A DNA stretch of 64,000 bases from JASJAR01 sp039198225. GTDB lineage: Bacteria; Pseudomonadota; Alphaproteobacteria; Rhodobacterales; Rhodobacteraceae. Made by a program: the position numbers and the translations under genes. This document shows, one piece after another, positions 1-8,435 of the stretch. The stretch spans positions 1-64,000 of the forward strand of contig JBCCTQ010000011.1 in assembly GCA_039198225.1 (NCBI GenBank). The letters run 5' to 3'. The notes below the pieces were generated by a model. It saw only the letters and a list, made by a program, of their open reading frames with translations. It ran no database searches and was not told the origin of the DNA. Numbering within the stretch: position 1 is the stretch's first letter; each line of letters starts with the position of its first letter.

Positions 1-80
1 GAAAGGAGAAAAACTAAGGAAAGAACAATGAAACAGCGACGCTTGCTCAATCTCGGGCGCGCCGCATAACATCACAATCG

Positions 81-599
81 ATGAGACAGGCCGTCCTCAA
101 CGCAGTCAGCTCAATTGGACCACTTCATTTGATGACGGACAAGCTACGCGGCTGTGATCTGGTGAAGATAAAAGTAGTCGATGTCATGGCGTCCGGCCAG
201 ATCAAGGAGCGAGCGTCTGTGTTGCAAAGCAAAACGCAGAAACCTGTGCGTTTTGAGATTTCAGAAGGCACTAGAAGCTCGGTCGAGAAGTGGATGGAAG
301 ATGACCTCATGATTGGTTCAGAGTATCTTTGGCCGGGCCGCTTCCATGAGCGTCTTCATATTTCGAAACGCCAATATGCTCGTATAGTCCGCGATTGGGT
401 CACATCGATCGGCCTCGAGGCAAGCGCATATGGTACACATTCGATGAGGCGGACAAAGGTAACCCAGATCTACAAGAAGACAGGCAACCTGCGCGCTGTT
501 CAGCTTCTACTGGGGCACACAAAGATGGACAGCACTGTTCGATACCTTGGCGTTGAACTAGAAGATGCCCTTGCGATTGCTGAGGCTATTGAGATCTAG
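81..599 (+). CDS. Short catalytic-domain tyrosine recombinase with an atypical N-terminus
   Basis: A 172-residue protein carrying only the catalytic domain of a phage-type tyrosine recombinase. Visible active-site elements in order are an arginine box (KLRGCDL), a beta-hairpin lysine region (QSKTQKPVRF), the H-x-x-R box (HSMRRTK), the second histidine (LLLGHTK) and a terminal tyrosine (VRYLGVE). All expected catalytic residues appear present. Catalytic-only recombinases of about 190-200 residues are known in alphaproteobacteria, but from memory they begin with a longer conserved stretch before the arginine box. Here the first 18 residues do not resemble it and no good ribosome-binding site precedes the ATG, so the 5' end may have been replaced or degraded. 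It lies at the left edge of the accessory region and may mark an old integration boundary. Recombinase identity is sure; activity is not. Confidence 0.7.
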   Translation: MRQAVLNAVSSIGPLHLMTDKLRGCDLVKIKVVDVMASGQIKERASVLQSKTQKPVRFEISEGTRSSVEKWMEDDLMIGSEYLWPGRFHERLHISKRQYARIVRDWVTSIGLEASAYGTHSMRRTKVTQIYKKTGNLRAVQLLLGHTKMDSTVRYLGVELEDALAIAEAIEI

Positions 600-749
600 C
601 AGTTTGGGCCTTCTTCACGGGCGGCCCTCTGCCGACCTTGAGAGCCAATACTTATGCTGCATTGCGGCGCAAACTAAGCAGACCTTGGGACAATCATGAA
701 AACTAGTGCATTCTCCAAGCTGAAATCACGAAATTGAGAGTATTCATAG

Positions 750-1037
750 ATGAAGGACTATTTACCTATCGGCATTTCTGCCTTGGCCCTATCAGTTTCC
801 ATTCTTGCTCTGGTCGGACAATCCCGAACGAGCCAGGAGACTGCCGAAAGGGAAGAGCTTATTGCTCAAATCAATAACTGCGTCACGCTTTCAGCTCACC
901 ATTTCGACGTACAGAATGACGGGGGAGAACTGGGAGGACGGTACATGTCGCGAGCCCGTTCTCTCGGGTTTTGTCTGTCCAGCGAAGACCCAATAGCTTG
1001 CCGTGCCGCCGAGAACGAAGGTGACCAACTCTGCTAA
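750..1037 (+). CDS. Small hypothetical protein with one N-terminal membrane segment
   Basis: A 95-residue protein I do not recognise. Residues 5-24 form a hydrophobic segment (YLPIGISALALSVSILALVG) that fits a membrane anchor or uncleaved signal. A polar stretch rich in Glu and Gln follows, and then a tail with four cysteines, one of them terminal, which suggests disulfides if the tail lies in the periplasm. The ribosome-binding site is weak (GAGAG about 14 bases upstream). It stands alone between the recombinase and a tandem repeat, with no co-directional partner. The sequence gives no basis for a function, and it could be a non-expressed remnant. Confidence 0.45.
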   Translation: MKDYLPIGISALALSVSILALVGQSRTSQETAEREELIAQINNCVTLSAHHFDVQNDGGELGGRYMSRARSLGFCLSSEDPIACRAAENEGDQLC

Positions 1038-1090
1038 GTATGCGAACCAAAAGTCTGATCGGCCCTTACCGGACACTAAACACCCTTTCT

Positions 1091-1130
1091 GGATGCTGCG
1101 ATGCAGCTTGCCGAACCAGTAATTCGCTGC
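1091..1130. repeat. Degenerate intergenic repeat, copy A
   Basis: This noncoding stretch shares 12 identical bases (GGATGCTGCGAT), then GCAGC, then ATTCGCTGC with similar spacing, with 13085-13125. It lies in the 262-base gap before the sugar operon. The copies bracket the sugar-catabolism cluster. The similarity is partial and could be a common intergenic remnant in this group. Confidence 0.3.
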
Positions 1131-1239
1131 GTAAGCGTATTGCATTGTGTTGTCTGGTCGAAGGCGCAACGCAGAAGTGCCTCGGGCGTAAGCGACGCGG
1201 CCACCCAATGCTATTACGGAAATGTAAAGGCACTACTGC

Positions 1240-1279
1240 TCTTAGGGTCTTAGGGTCTTAGGGTCTTAGGGTCTTAGGA
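1240..1279. repeat. 8-bp tandem repeat, five units
   Basis: Four exact copies of TCTTAGGG followed by one TCTTAGGA, head to tail, lie 20 bases beyond the stop codon of the convergent amidohydrolase gene. No supported gene covers it. Eight-base units are prone to slipped-strand length change. Because it sits downstream of a gene, any effect would be on transcript ends or on nothing at all. Confidence 0.9.
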
Positions 1280-1299
1280 TATTCCCTTCCGCCCTATGG

Positions 1300-2151
1300 T
1301 CAAATCACCCTCGGGCTATAATGGTGCAGAGCCGTGGTCTCAAAGACGCTTGCTTTTTCATTGTTGGCAAGACCAAACTCCGCAATCGCTGCGTCGATGA
1401 CGTGCCGCCAATGCGCAGGCGTGGCAAGTGCTGTCGCCACAGGCCAATTGCTCGAATAGCACATCCGTTCCGGTCCAAACTGGTCAAGAAGTACTTGTAG
1501 ATGTGGCAAGGTCATCTCGATGTCCTTCTCCAAATGACCGGTCAAGGGCAATCCAGAGACTTTGACGATGGTATTCGGGTTCGCCGCGACTTTCGACAAA
1601 GCGTCACTCCAGCCGCGAAGATCTTCCATCAGTCCCGACGGAAGCCCGAAATGAGCCAGTGATACCATCGTATCAGGTGCCGTTCGCGCGATATCAGCGA
1701 CAGCTGGCAAGAGCGGAGGTGCAGCAAGAACTTCCAGTACCTGACCCGAAGCTCCCAACACGAGTGACGCCTCTTCGACGCCCCTCGACCGCAAGAATGC
1801 TTCCGGTTCGGGATCGAGCACAGGCATAAGCCGGATTCCTCGAAAAATCCGATCCTTCGAGAATTCAGCAAGCTCTTGGGGCCAGTTCCCGCCCCGAATG
1901 TTGACCCAGCCGATGACAGACAGGAAGAAAGAGTGGGCGCGCGCCATTTCTAGGCAATGTGCGGTGTGACTAAGGCTTGAGGGTCCATGCACCAGTACAG
2001 CGGAAGACGCGCCTGTGGACGTCAGCATCTCGGGTACCTCTTCCGGCAGGAAGGCCTGTCCTGTTAGTTGCCGGAATTGTTTTTCAGCGATGAAGGTCTC
2101 GCCCCGGGTTCGGTCCCAGATGTGGATGTGGCTGTCGACGGCCTCGATCAT
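1300..2151 (-). CDS. Amidohydrolase-2 family sugar lactonase (L-fuconolactonase-like)
   Basis: A 283-residue TIM-barrel metal hydrolase of the amidohydrolase-2 family, the group that includes L-fuconolactonase and L-rhamnono-lactonase. The N-terminal metal motif DSHIHIWD is at residues 6-13. Later barrel motifs include SLAHFGLP and the C-terminal CYSSNWPV, where the family has its last catalytic acidic or Asn/Ser region. It probably opens an aldono-lactone to the aldonic acid in the cytoplasm. It is the last gene of the sugar operon and overlaps the aldo/keto reductase by four bases (ATGA), which fits the order dehydrogenase then lactonase. The exact sugar is inferred from neighbours and not from a substrate motif. 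Confidence 0.82.
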   Translation of the reverse strand: MIEAVDSHIHIWDRTRGETFIAEKQFRQLTGQAFLPEEVPEMLTSTGASSAVLVHGPSSLSHTAHCLEMARAHSFFLSVIGWVNIRGGNWPQELAEFSKDRIFRGIRLMPVLDPEPEAFLRSRGVEEASLVLGASGQVLEVLAAPPLLPAVADIARTAPDTMVSLAHFGLPSGLMEDLRGWSDALSKVAANPNTIVKVSGLPLTGHLEKDIEMTLPHLQVLLDQFGPERMCYSSNWPVATALATPAHWRHVIDAAIAEFGLANNEKASVFETTALHHYSPRVI

Positions 2152-3080
2152 AGCTGCCTAAGCGGGTTGGGGATGCCCAGCGCTTCGAGCGCTTCCCACA
2201 GCGCATTGGGCACCGGGGTCGCCGCATCAGCGAGGTTTTCACGCAGTCCGTCTGGCTCCACGATCCCAAGGACCAGCCGGGAAACCTCCTGATGCGCAAT
2301 CGGGTAGTGCAATGCCGCGCGGCGGAGCGACACATTATGGATCGCACAGATTCTTTCGATTTCCCGTGCGCGTGCCCGGATGGCCTGGTCAGGCTGGGAA
2401 TAGTCAAAACGCGTCGCAGCCTCGTCCGGACCCGCAGCCAGAATGCCGGAGTTGAAAGGCGCGGCCAGCTCCACGACGGCGCCGCGAGCCTCGGCCAAAG
2501 CGAGCAATTTGCCCGCGGCGCTCTGATCCAAGAGCGTGAGACGACCGGCCACCATCAGCACGTCCAGTTCAGCGGCTTCCAATAGTGCCTCATGAGTGGC
2601 CGCGACGTTCGAGCCACAGCCCACCGCGCCGGCGATCCCCTCTTGCTGCATCCTGCGCAGCTCCGGCAACGCGCCCTCCAGCGCGCCATCGATATGGGCG
2701 TCACAATCATGGACGAACACGATATCGAGCCGGTCCGTCCCCAACCGCTCTAAACTGGCCTCAACACTGCGCCGCGTCGCCTCCGCCGAATAGTCGTGCC
2801 AATCGCCCGGGTTCCCCTTCGGATCGGTCACTGCCCGCGCATAGTCGCGGAAGCGACCAGTCTTGGAGGATAGGACATACTCATTCCTTGGAAGACCACA
2901 TAGCAGCCTGCCCAGGCGTTCTTCAGAAAGCCCCCCGCCATAGAGCGGCGCAGTGTCAAAGCGACGAATACCAAGGTCCCATGCTGTTGCGAAGATTGCC
3001 TCGGCGTCCGCATCGCTAATCGGGGCGGCGTTCGTTGTCCCCAAAAGGGCAAACCCCAGTCCGATCTCCGCATCGGTCAT
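2148..3080 (-). CDS. Aldo/keto reductase, aldose 1-dehydrogenase type
   Basis: A 310-residue aldo/keto reductase whose closest remembered relatives are D-threo-aldose/L-fucose 1-dehydrogenases. The catalytic tetrad is visible: Asp in FDTAPLYGGG, the Tyr of the same motif, Lys in LSSKTGRF and His in IVFVHDCD. It should oxidise a free aldose at C1 with NAD(P) to give a lactone, which the downstream amidohydrolase would hydrolyse. It overlaps its neighbours by four bases on both sides, so co-translation is likely. A general aldehyde reductase role is possible, but context favours sugar oxidation. Confidence 0.83.
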   Translation of the reverse strand: MTDAEIGLGFALLGTTNAAPISDADAEAIFATAWDLGIRRFDTAPLYGGGLSEERLGRLLCGLPRNEYVLSSKTGRFRDYARAVTDPKGNPGDWHDYSAEATRRSVEASLERLGTDRLDIVFVHDCDAHIDGALEGALPELRRMQQEGIAGAVGCGSNVAATHEALLEAAELDVLMVAGRLTLLDQSAAGKLLALAEARGAVVELAAPFNSGILAAGPDEAATRFDYSQPDQAIRARAREIERICAIHNVSLRRAALHYPIAHQEVSRLVLGIVEPDGLRENLADAATPVPNALWEALEALGIPNPLRQL

Positions 3081-4144
3081 CGGATACGCGCGCCTGTCTC
3101 GCTGTCAAAGAAATAGGAATGCGCCATGTCGAGCGCCAATGATACGGTCTGGCCACTTGTGTATTTCGCGCGCCCGTCGGTCTTACCGATTATGGTCTCC
3201 CCTCCCAGCATGAAATGCACGAGGTTCTCGGTGCCCAGACCCTCGATCAGGTCCAGCTTGGCCTCGACCGTCACGGCCGCTGCGCCCTCAACGTTGGGGC
3301 GTATGTCATCAGCGCGTATGCCAAAGACAACCGTGTCCCCCGGCGACAGACGCTTGGGCACTCGGCAAGCGACGTTTGCGGTGCCAAGAGCCAGGCCGGT
3401 ATCTGTCACTTTGCAGGTCGTCAGGTTCATTGGCGGGCTACCCATGAAACCGGCGACAAACTGCGTGGCCGGGTCGTGAAAGACTTCTTCGGGGGTACCC
3501 TGCTGTTCGATACGCCCGTCTCGCATGATCACGATCCGATCCGCCAGGGTCATGGCTTCCACCTGATCATGGGTGACGTAGATGATCGTGTTGTTCAACC
3601 GCTGGTGCAAGCGCTTGATCTCAGCACGCATCTGCCCGCGCAACTTTGCATCGAGGTTTGATAGTGGCTCGTCAAAGAGGAACACCTCAGGGTCGCGAAC
3701 GATGGCCCGGCCCATAGCCACCCGCTGGCGTTGGCCGCCAGACAACGCGCCTGGTTTGCGATCCAGTAGGGGCCGCAGTTCGAGAATATCCGCTACTTCC
3801 TGCACCCGCCGGTGGATTTCGTCTTTAGGCATTTTCGCCATCTGCAAAGCGAAAGCCATGTTGTTGTAGACGGTCTTCGACGGATAAAGTGCGTAGTTCT
3901 GGAAAACCATTGCGATCCCGCGATCTTTGGCCTTGAGCCCGTTTACCACCCGGTCGCCGATCACGACCTCACCACCCGATATCGTCTCCAGCCCGGCCAC
4001 CATCCTAAGCGTGGTGGACTTGCCACAGCCCGACGGGCCCACCAGGACGCAGAACTCGCCTTCTTCGATCTGGATATCGATGCCATAGAGAGCCTGCTGC
4101 GTGCCGTACATTTTGACCAAATCGCGGATTTCGATGCGGGACAT
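3077..4144 (-). CDS. Sugar ABC transporter ATP-binding protein (UgpC/MalK type)
   Basis: A 355-residue nucleotide-binding subunit of a carbohydrate importer. Walker A is GPSGCGKST near residue 37, the signature is LSGGQRQRVAMGRA, Walker B is VFLFDEPLSNLDAK and the switch histidine is in YVTHDQVEA. A C-terminal TOBE/OB regulatory domain (about residues 240-355) is typical of the MalK branch. It would drive uptake through the two permeases encoded upstream. Only three bases separate it from the MalF-type permease gene. In this family one ATPase can serve several importers, so exclusivity cannot be read from sequence. Confidence 0.93.
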   Translation of the reverse strand: MSRIEIRDLVKMYGTQQALYGIDIQIEEGEFCVLVGPSGCGKSTTLRMVAGLETISGGEVVIGDRVVNGLKAKDRGIAMVFQNYALYPSKTVYNNMAFALQMAKMPKDEIHRRVQEVADILELRPLLDRKPGALSGGQRQRVAMGRAIVRDPEVFLFDEPLSNLDAKLRGQMRAEIKRLHQRLNNTIIYVTHDQVEAMTLADRIVIMRDGRIEQQGTPEEVFHDPATQFVAGFMGSPPMNLTTCKVTDTGLALGTANVACRVPKRLSPGDTVVFGIRADDIRPNVEGAAAVTVEAKLDLIEGLGTENLVHFMLGGETIIGKTDGRAKYTSGQTVSLALDMAHSYFFDSETGARIR

Positions 4145-4147
4145 GGG

Positions 4148-5035
4148 TTAGACTTTCTGCGCTTCGTTGCGAAGGTAAAGGACTGTGAATGCAGCTGATA
4201 TGACCAAAATGGACACCGCCGCGGTCGCAGCTTGACTAAATTCGAAATCAACGAACGCAGCCCGGAAAGTCAGCGTCGACAGAACTTCGGTGGCGCGTCC
4301 AGGCCCTCCGCCTGTCGTCAGCCAGACAAGGGGGAACAGCTGGAACGTCCAGATAAGATCAAGCAGCGCGACCCCGTAGATCACCGGTTTCAGCTGCGGC
4401 ACGGTGACGTGCCAAAACTTGCCCCAGAAGCCCGCGCCGTCAATCTCGGCCGCTTCATAAAGCTCGCGGGGGATTGATTGCAGACCTGACAGGAAGCTCA
4501 CCATGATGAATGGGTAGCCGCGCCACGTCGAAATGATCAGCAGTGACCACATTGCAAGCGCCGGGTCTCCTAACCAGTCCAATGGCTCGGAAATCAAGCC
4601 AAGCGTGTCCAACACGTAGTTGACCACCCCGAACGGGTTTAGCAACAACTGCCAATTCAACGCGACAACCACGGCGGTAAAGATCCAAGGTAAGATCAGC
4701 AGCGACCGGAAAATCGTCTGCGCGCGCTGCGGGATGTCGGCATTCACCAATAATGCCAGACCGGTGCCCACGATGATATGGCCGATGACTGAGCCCAATG
4801 TGAATATCACGGTATTGAGCGTTGCGGACCAGTAGCCCGGATCACTCAGGAGATCGCGGTAGTTCTGAAGCCCGACAAAGGTCGGATTGCGTTCGACGAT
4901 CACGTTGTCAAAGAGCGAGTATTCAACAACCTTGTAGAGCGGAACACTCAATAGCGATCCGAGGACCAACAAGCACGGCAACAGAAACAGATAGGGCGTC
5001 CCGCGATCGTTGATCGTCCGAATGGTGTTGGTCAC
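4148..5035 (-). CDS. Sugar ABC transporter permease (MalF/UgpA type)
   Basis: A 295-residue inner-membrane permease with about six hydrophobic segments and the EAA loop (YEAAEIDGAGFWGKFW) that contacts the ATPase. The GTG start was chosen because GGAG lies about nine bases upstream; a TTG six codons earlier stays in frame but has no clear site. It forms the translocation pore with the second permease at 6403-7281. The binding-protein gene lies between the two permease genes in this operon, which is unusual but not rare. Substrate is assumed to match the linked catabolic enzymes. Confidence 0.9.
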   Translation of the reverse strand: MTNTIRTINDRGTPYLFLLPCLLVLGSLLSVPLYKVVEYSLFDNVIVERNPTFVGLQNYRDLLSDPGYWSATLNTVIFTLGSVIGHIIVGTGLALLVNADIPQRAQTIFRSLLILPWIFTAVVVALNWQLLLNPFGVVNYVLDTLGLISEPLDWLGDPALAMWSLLIISTWRGYPFIMVSFLSGLQSIPRELYEAAEIDGAGFWGKFWHVTVPQLKPVIYGVALLDLIWTFQLFPLVWLTTGGGPGRATEVLSTLTFRAAFVDFEFSQAATAAVSILVISAAFTVLYLRNEAQKV

Positions 5036-5093
5036 GCAAGGGCTCCGTCGCAAATTGGTGTGCCCGGCGAGCGCACCGGCCGGGCAAAGCGTG

Positions 5094-6338
5094 TTAGCTG
5101 ATCAGTTCCATCCAGCGCGCCTGGACATTGGTGGCAGCCTCGGCAGGGCTTTGGTCGCCGTTCAGCATGGACTGGATCTCCTCAGTCATGATCGACCAGG
5201 AACCAACTGCACTAGGCGCCTGACGCAGCTCTTCAACGGGCTCGTCCTCGGCGAGGATCGCCATCTGTGCTTTTTGGATGTCACCTGCATCCATGGATAC
5301 AGTCTCCAGCGCTGCGAGGTTACCCGGTAGCGCGTTCGATGCTTCGGCAACCCGTGCGTTGACGTCCTTGGACAGCAGGAAATCGATGAAGCGCCACGCT
5401 TCTTCCTTCTTATCGCTGCTTGCTGCGATTCCCAGCTCCCAACCGTGCACGCGATAGGCCGCGACGGTGTTCGTGGGCACTCGGACCACTGTGTAGTCAA
5501 GATCTGGGTTGCGTGACGTTATCGCGCTTGAATGGACCCCTGGCGAGATCAAGAAACCCGAGCGACCGGCGATAAACTCTTCCAGATCAACACCACCAGT
5601 ACGTGATGCGGCGCCTGGAGCGATGCCTCCGGCATCATCCAGTTCTTTGATGAATGTCAGCGTCTCGACTACTTTCGGATTGTCGAAGTTTGGTGTCGTG
5701 CCGTCCATTATCCGGCCGCCGTTTGCATAGAGCAGGGGCAGGAAGGTCAGGATCGGACCGTTCGAAGGCGGCTGGCTGGAAAACGGCATCCCGAGACCAG
5801 AAATTCCGTCCCCGAGGCCAGAGATTGCGATAGCCTGTTCGCGCAGCTCCTCCCAGCTGGTGGGTGGCGCGTCAAATCCGGCGTCTTCCGCGAGCCCTTT
5901 ATTGACATGCATCACGAATGGAAACGCATTCAGTGGAACCATCCAGGTGCTACCATTGATCTTGCCAATCGGGGCCTGCACCAAATCATCCACGTCAAAG
6001 CTGTTGCCATCAGCTCCCATATAGGCGTCGAGCGGCTCCAGAAGGCCGATATCCAGAAACTCTGCTGTCCATGGCATGTTGAGCCCCAGAACGTCCGAGC
6101 CAATGCCGATGGCGCTGTCGGTGACGATGCTCTCGCGGACCTTACCGAAGGGTTGGGTAACCAATTTCACCGAAATGTCGGGGTTTGCCGCCTCGAATTC
6201 TTCGACCAGCGCGCTGTAGAACCCACTGTCATCCTCAGCCGCGAACCATTGCAGCCATTCGATTTCGGTTTGTGCCGCCGCCGCCAGAGGCACGGCCATG
6301 GCCGTGGCGACCAGTAAACCTCGGATTGCATGTTTCAT
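5094..6338 (-). CDS. Extracellular sugar-binding protein, family 1
   Basis: A 414-residue periplasmic solute-binding protein. The first 23 residues form a classical signal peptide with likely cleavage after AAA before QTE. The mature part has family-1 features: an early EIEWLQWFAAED motif and two alternating alpha/beta lobes with conserved Trp and Pro positions such as NMPWTAEFLD. An excellent ribosome-binding site (GGAGGA, eight bases before ATG) fits the high expression usual for binding proteins. It would capture the sugar for the flanking permeases. The ligand cannot be read from sequence. Confidence 0.92.
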   Translation of the reverse strand: MKHAIRGLLVATAMAVPLAAAAQTEIEWLQWFAAEDDSGFYSALVEEFEAANPDISVKLVTQPFGKVRESIVTDSAIGIGSDVLGLNMPWTAEFLDIGLLEPLDAYMGADGNSFDVDDLVQAPIGKINGSTWMVPLNAFPFVMHVNKGLAEDAGFDAPPTSWEELREQAIAISGLGDGISGLGMPFSSQPPSNGPILTFLPLLYANGGRIMDGTTPNFDNPKVVETLTFIKELDDAGGIAPGAASRTGGVDLEEFIAGRSGFLISPGVHSSAITSRNPDLDYTVVRVPTNTVAAYRVHGWELGIAASSDKKEEAWRFIDFLLSKDVNARVAEASNALPGNLAALETVSMDAGDIQKAQMAILAEDEPVEELRQAPSAVGSWSIMTEEIQSMLNGDQSPAEAATNVQARWMELIS

Positions 6339-6402
6339 CTTTTATCTCCTCCGCTTTTTTGGACCCGTAGGCGATGACCGAACGGGGCCTCTTTTGATTG
6401 CG

Positions 6403-7281
6403 TCATCCTTTGATGCCACCGGCCGACAAGCCGGAGACGACGAACCTCTGGACCGCCATGAACAAGATCAGGACGGGCACAGAACCGATGACCGAAAAGG
6501 CCATCATCTCATCCCATTTCAGGCCGAACTCGCCGACCATCATGGAAATCCCAACCGGCACGGTGCGCATCTCGATCGATCGCGTTAGCGCGAGCGCAAA
6601 AAGAAACTCGTTCCAGGCCAATAGAAATGTGTAGACCGCAGTCGAGATGATCCCCGGCGTCGCCACGGGCAACAGCACGCGGAACAAAACTCCCAGGGGC
6701 GAACAGCCGTCTATCGTTGCCGCCTCGTCGAAGTCCTTCGGGATCGTGTCGAGGTAGCCGTTCATCATAATGACGGCGTAAGGCAGTGAGAATGTCAGGT
6801 AGGTTAGAACCAGACCCCACAGAGTGTCATAGAGCTTCAGAAAAACGATCACTCCGAAAAACGGGATCAAAAGAGTGATTGTCGGCACCATCTGTGTGGT
6901 GATGACAAAGAGCTTTGCCGCCTTGTCACCAAAGAACTGGTAGCGGGAAAATCCAAAGGCCGCGAGCGTTCCGATGACCAGCGACAGCGCCGTCACTGCT
7001 AGCCCGACAATGTAGGAGTTAAACAAAAATCTGCGGAACTGAGGGTCGCCGAGCACTTCGATATAGCCGCCCCAGTGAAACACTTTTGGCAAAAGACGCG
7101 GCGGCAGCGAGAAAGTCTCCACCGTTGGCTTCAACGAAACCGAGACCATCCAGAAGATCGGAAAAGTCAGAACGCCCGTGACAACGATCAAGGCCAGGTA
7201 GATACCACGTTGCCGCCAGGCACGGCGGCGCTCTTCGTTGATGGCCGCGCTGCGATCAATCTGTGCAGACACCTCCGCCAT
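6403..7281 (-). CDS. Sugar ABC transporter permease (MalG/UgpE type)
   Basis: A 292-residue second permease of the importer, with about six membrane segments and the EAA loop (DEAATIDGCSPLGVLF). It ends in SGLSAGGIKG, the tail characteristic of MalG-type subunits. The frame is open further upstream, but the start was placed at the ATG in the TGATG overlap with the dehydratase stop, because the upstream extension lies inside that gene and reads as out-of-frame sequence. It pairs with the permease at 4148-5035. Confidence 0.91.
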   Translation of the reverse strand: MAEVSAQIDRSAAINEERRRAWRQRGIYLALIVVTGVLTFPIFWMVSVSLKPTVETFSLPPRLLPKVFHWGGYIEVLGDPQFRRFLFNSYIVGLAVTALSLVIGTLAAFGFSRYQFFGDKAAKLFVITTQMVPTITLLIPFFGVIVFLKLYDTLWGLVLTYLTFSLPYAVIMMNGYLDTIPKDFDEAATIDGCSPLGVLFRVLLPVATPGIISTAVYTFLLAWNEFLFALALTRSIEMRTVPVGISMMVGEFGLKWDEMMAFSVIGSVPVLILFMAVQRFVVSGLSAGGIKG

Positions 7282-8435
7282 CAAAAGACCTTCAGCGTTG
7301 CATTGTCGATAAAATCCCAGTCCAGCGCGATCCCGAGACCCGAGGCTTGCGGCAGATGGGCCATCCCGTCGCGCACGTCGATGGGCTCTGACAGTCCCAC
7401 ATCGAAGAGGTGCTCGGGCACCAAGACTTCGAAGAATTCGTTGTTTCGGATTGCCGCACAGCAATGCAGGTTCACCAGCTCGAGCGGATGGTAGATCGCA
7501 GTGTGGATCTCGCAATTCATGCCGTGCGCTTCGGCCAGATGGGCTGTCTTTAAAAGGCCGGTGATCCCGCCGGACCAGCTCGCATCACCGCGCACGATAT
7601 CGACAGCGCGATCCGCAATCAGATTAGCAACACCCCCGGGGTGATTTTCCGCCGTTTCGCCACCCACGATGGGGATAGACAGCGCGTCCGAGAGTGCCTT
7701 GAGCGAGCCGTGATACTCATCGAACATGGGTTCTTCGAGCCAGTAGTAATCCAGCTCTTCCAAGAGTTTCCCGAAGACGAGATTGCGGTGAAAATTGAAG
7801 TTCCCTACCGGGTCGCTCATCAGCCTAAAGTCGGGGCCCACGGCCTCGCGACAGGCGCGGTGCGCAGCCACGGTCATGTCCCAATCCGCGGGCGGATGGA
7901 GCTTGTATGCCCCCCAGCCGCGGTCGCGCAGCGCCACCGCCTCTGCCGCATAGGCATCTGGCGTTTCCAGAGTCATCGAAGAACCATAGATTGGCACCGC
8001 GTCATGCATCGCTCCGATGAATTTATAGAGCGGAAGCTCCGCCGCCTGCGCCTGCGCGAGCCAAGAGGCAATGTCATAGGGCGCGTAGGCATAGCCCGGC
8101 GCAAAGTTCCAAGCGCGATTCAGCCGCCGGAAATCAAATGCGTTGCGCTCGCGATAGGCAGGATTCCGACCGATGAAGAACGGCCGAACCATCTGGGCAG
8201 ATACCTCGCCCATAGCCAGAGCACTGCGGCCCGCAAAGCCAAAGGTCTCAATGGACAGCCCGACGTCCGTCTCAAATTTCATCGCCAGGAACTCAAAGCT
8301 CACGGGCGACCCATCTTTTAGTTTGTGAGGCACGTCCGGCAGGTGCTTACAGGCTCTGATTTCAATTTCTGTGAACTTCATCTCAACCTCGCGACGTGTT
8401 GGTTGAAGAGGGGGTTTTTGACCGTCAGCCGACAT
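7281..8435 (-). CDS. Enolase-superfamily sugar-acid dehydratase (mandelate racemase/muconate lactonizing group)
   Basis: A 384-residue member of the mandelate racemase branch of the enolase superfamily. Visible elements are a capping N-terminus, KLHPP where the family has its second-strand K-x-K/H acid-base, the three metal ligands (Asp in LMSDPVGN, Glu in WLEEPMFD, Glu in VGGETAEN) and the terminal-strand His in CEIHTAIYHP. It likely dehydrates an aldonic acid such as L-fuconate or L-rhamnonate to the 2-keto-3-deoxy acid. The ATG at 8435 has AAGGAG seven bases upstream and a TGATG junction with the aldolase. An internal ATG at 8381 also has a GAGG and would give a more family-typical N-terminus. 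Confidence 0.85.
   Translation of the reverse strand: MSADGQKPPLQPTRREVEMKFTEIEIRACKHLPDVPHKLKDGSPVSFEFLAMKFETDVGLSIETFGFAGRSALAMGEVSAQMVRPFFIGRNPAYRERNAFDFRRLNRAWNFAPGYAYAPYDIASWLAQAQAAELPLYKFIGAMHDAVPIYGSSMTLETPDAYAAEAVALRDRGWGAYKLHPPADWDMTVAAHRACREAVGPDFRLMSDPVGNFNFHRNLVFGKLLEELDYYWLEEPMFDEYHGSLKALSDALSIPIVGGETAENHPGGVANLIADRAVDIVRGDASWSGGITGLLKTAHLAEAHGMNCEIHTAIYHPLELVNLHCCAAIRNNEFFEVLVPEHLFDVGLSEPIDVRDGMAHLPQASGLGIALDWDFIDNATLKVF

Noticed and set aside
1240..1279. Telomere-like repeat
   Set aside because: The unit is eight bases (TCTTAGGG), not TTAGGG, and lies inside a bacterial chromosome segment next to ordinary genes.
6403..7515. Longer version of the second permease gene
   Set aside because: The extra 78 codons lie inside the dehydratase gene in another frame and are rich in Arg; the TGATG junction marks the real start.
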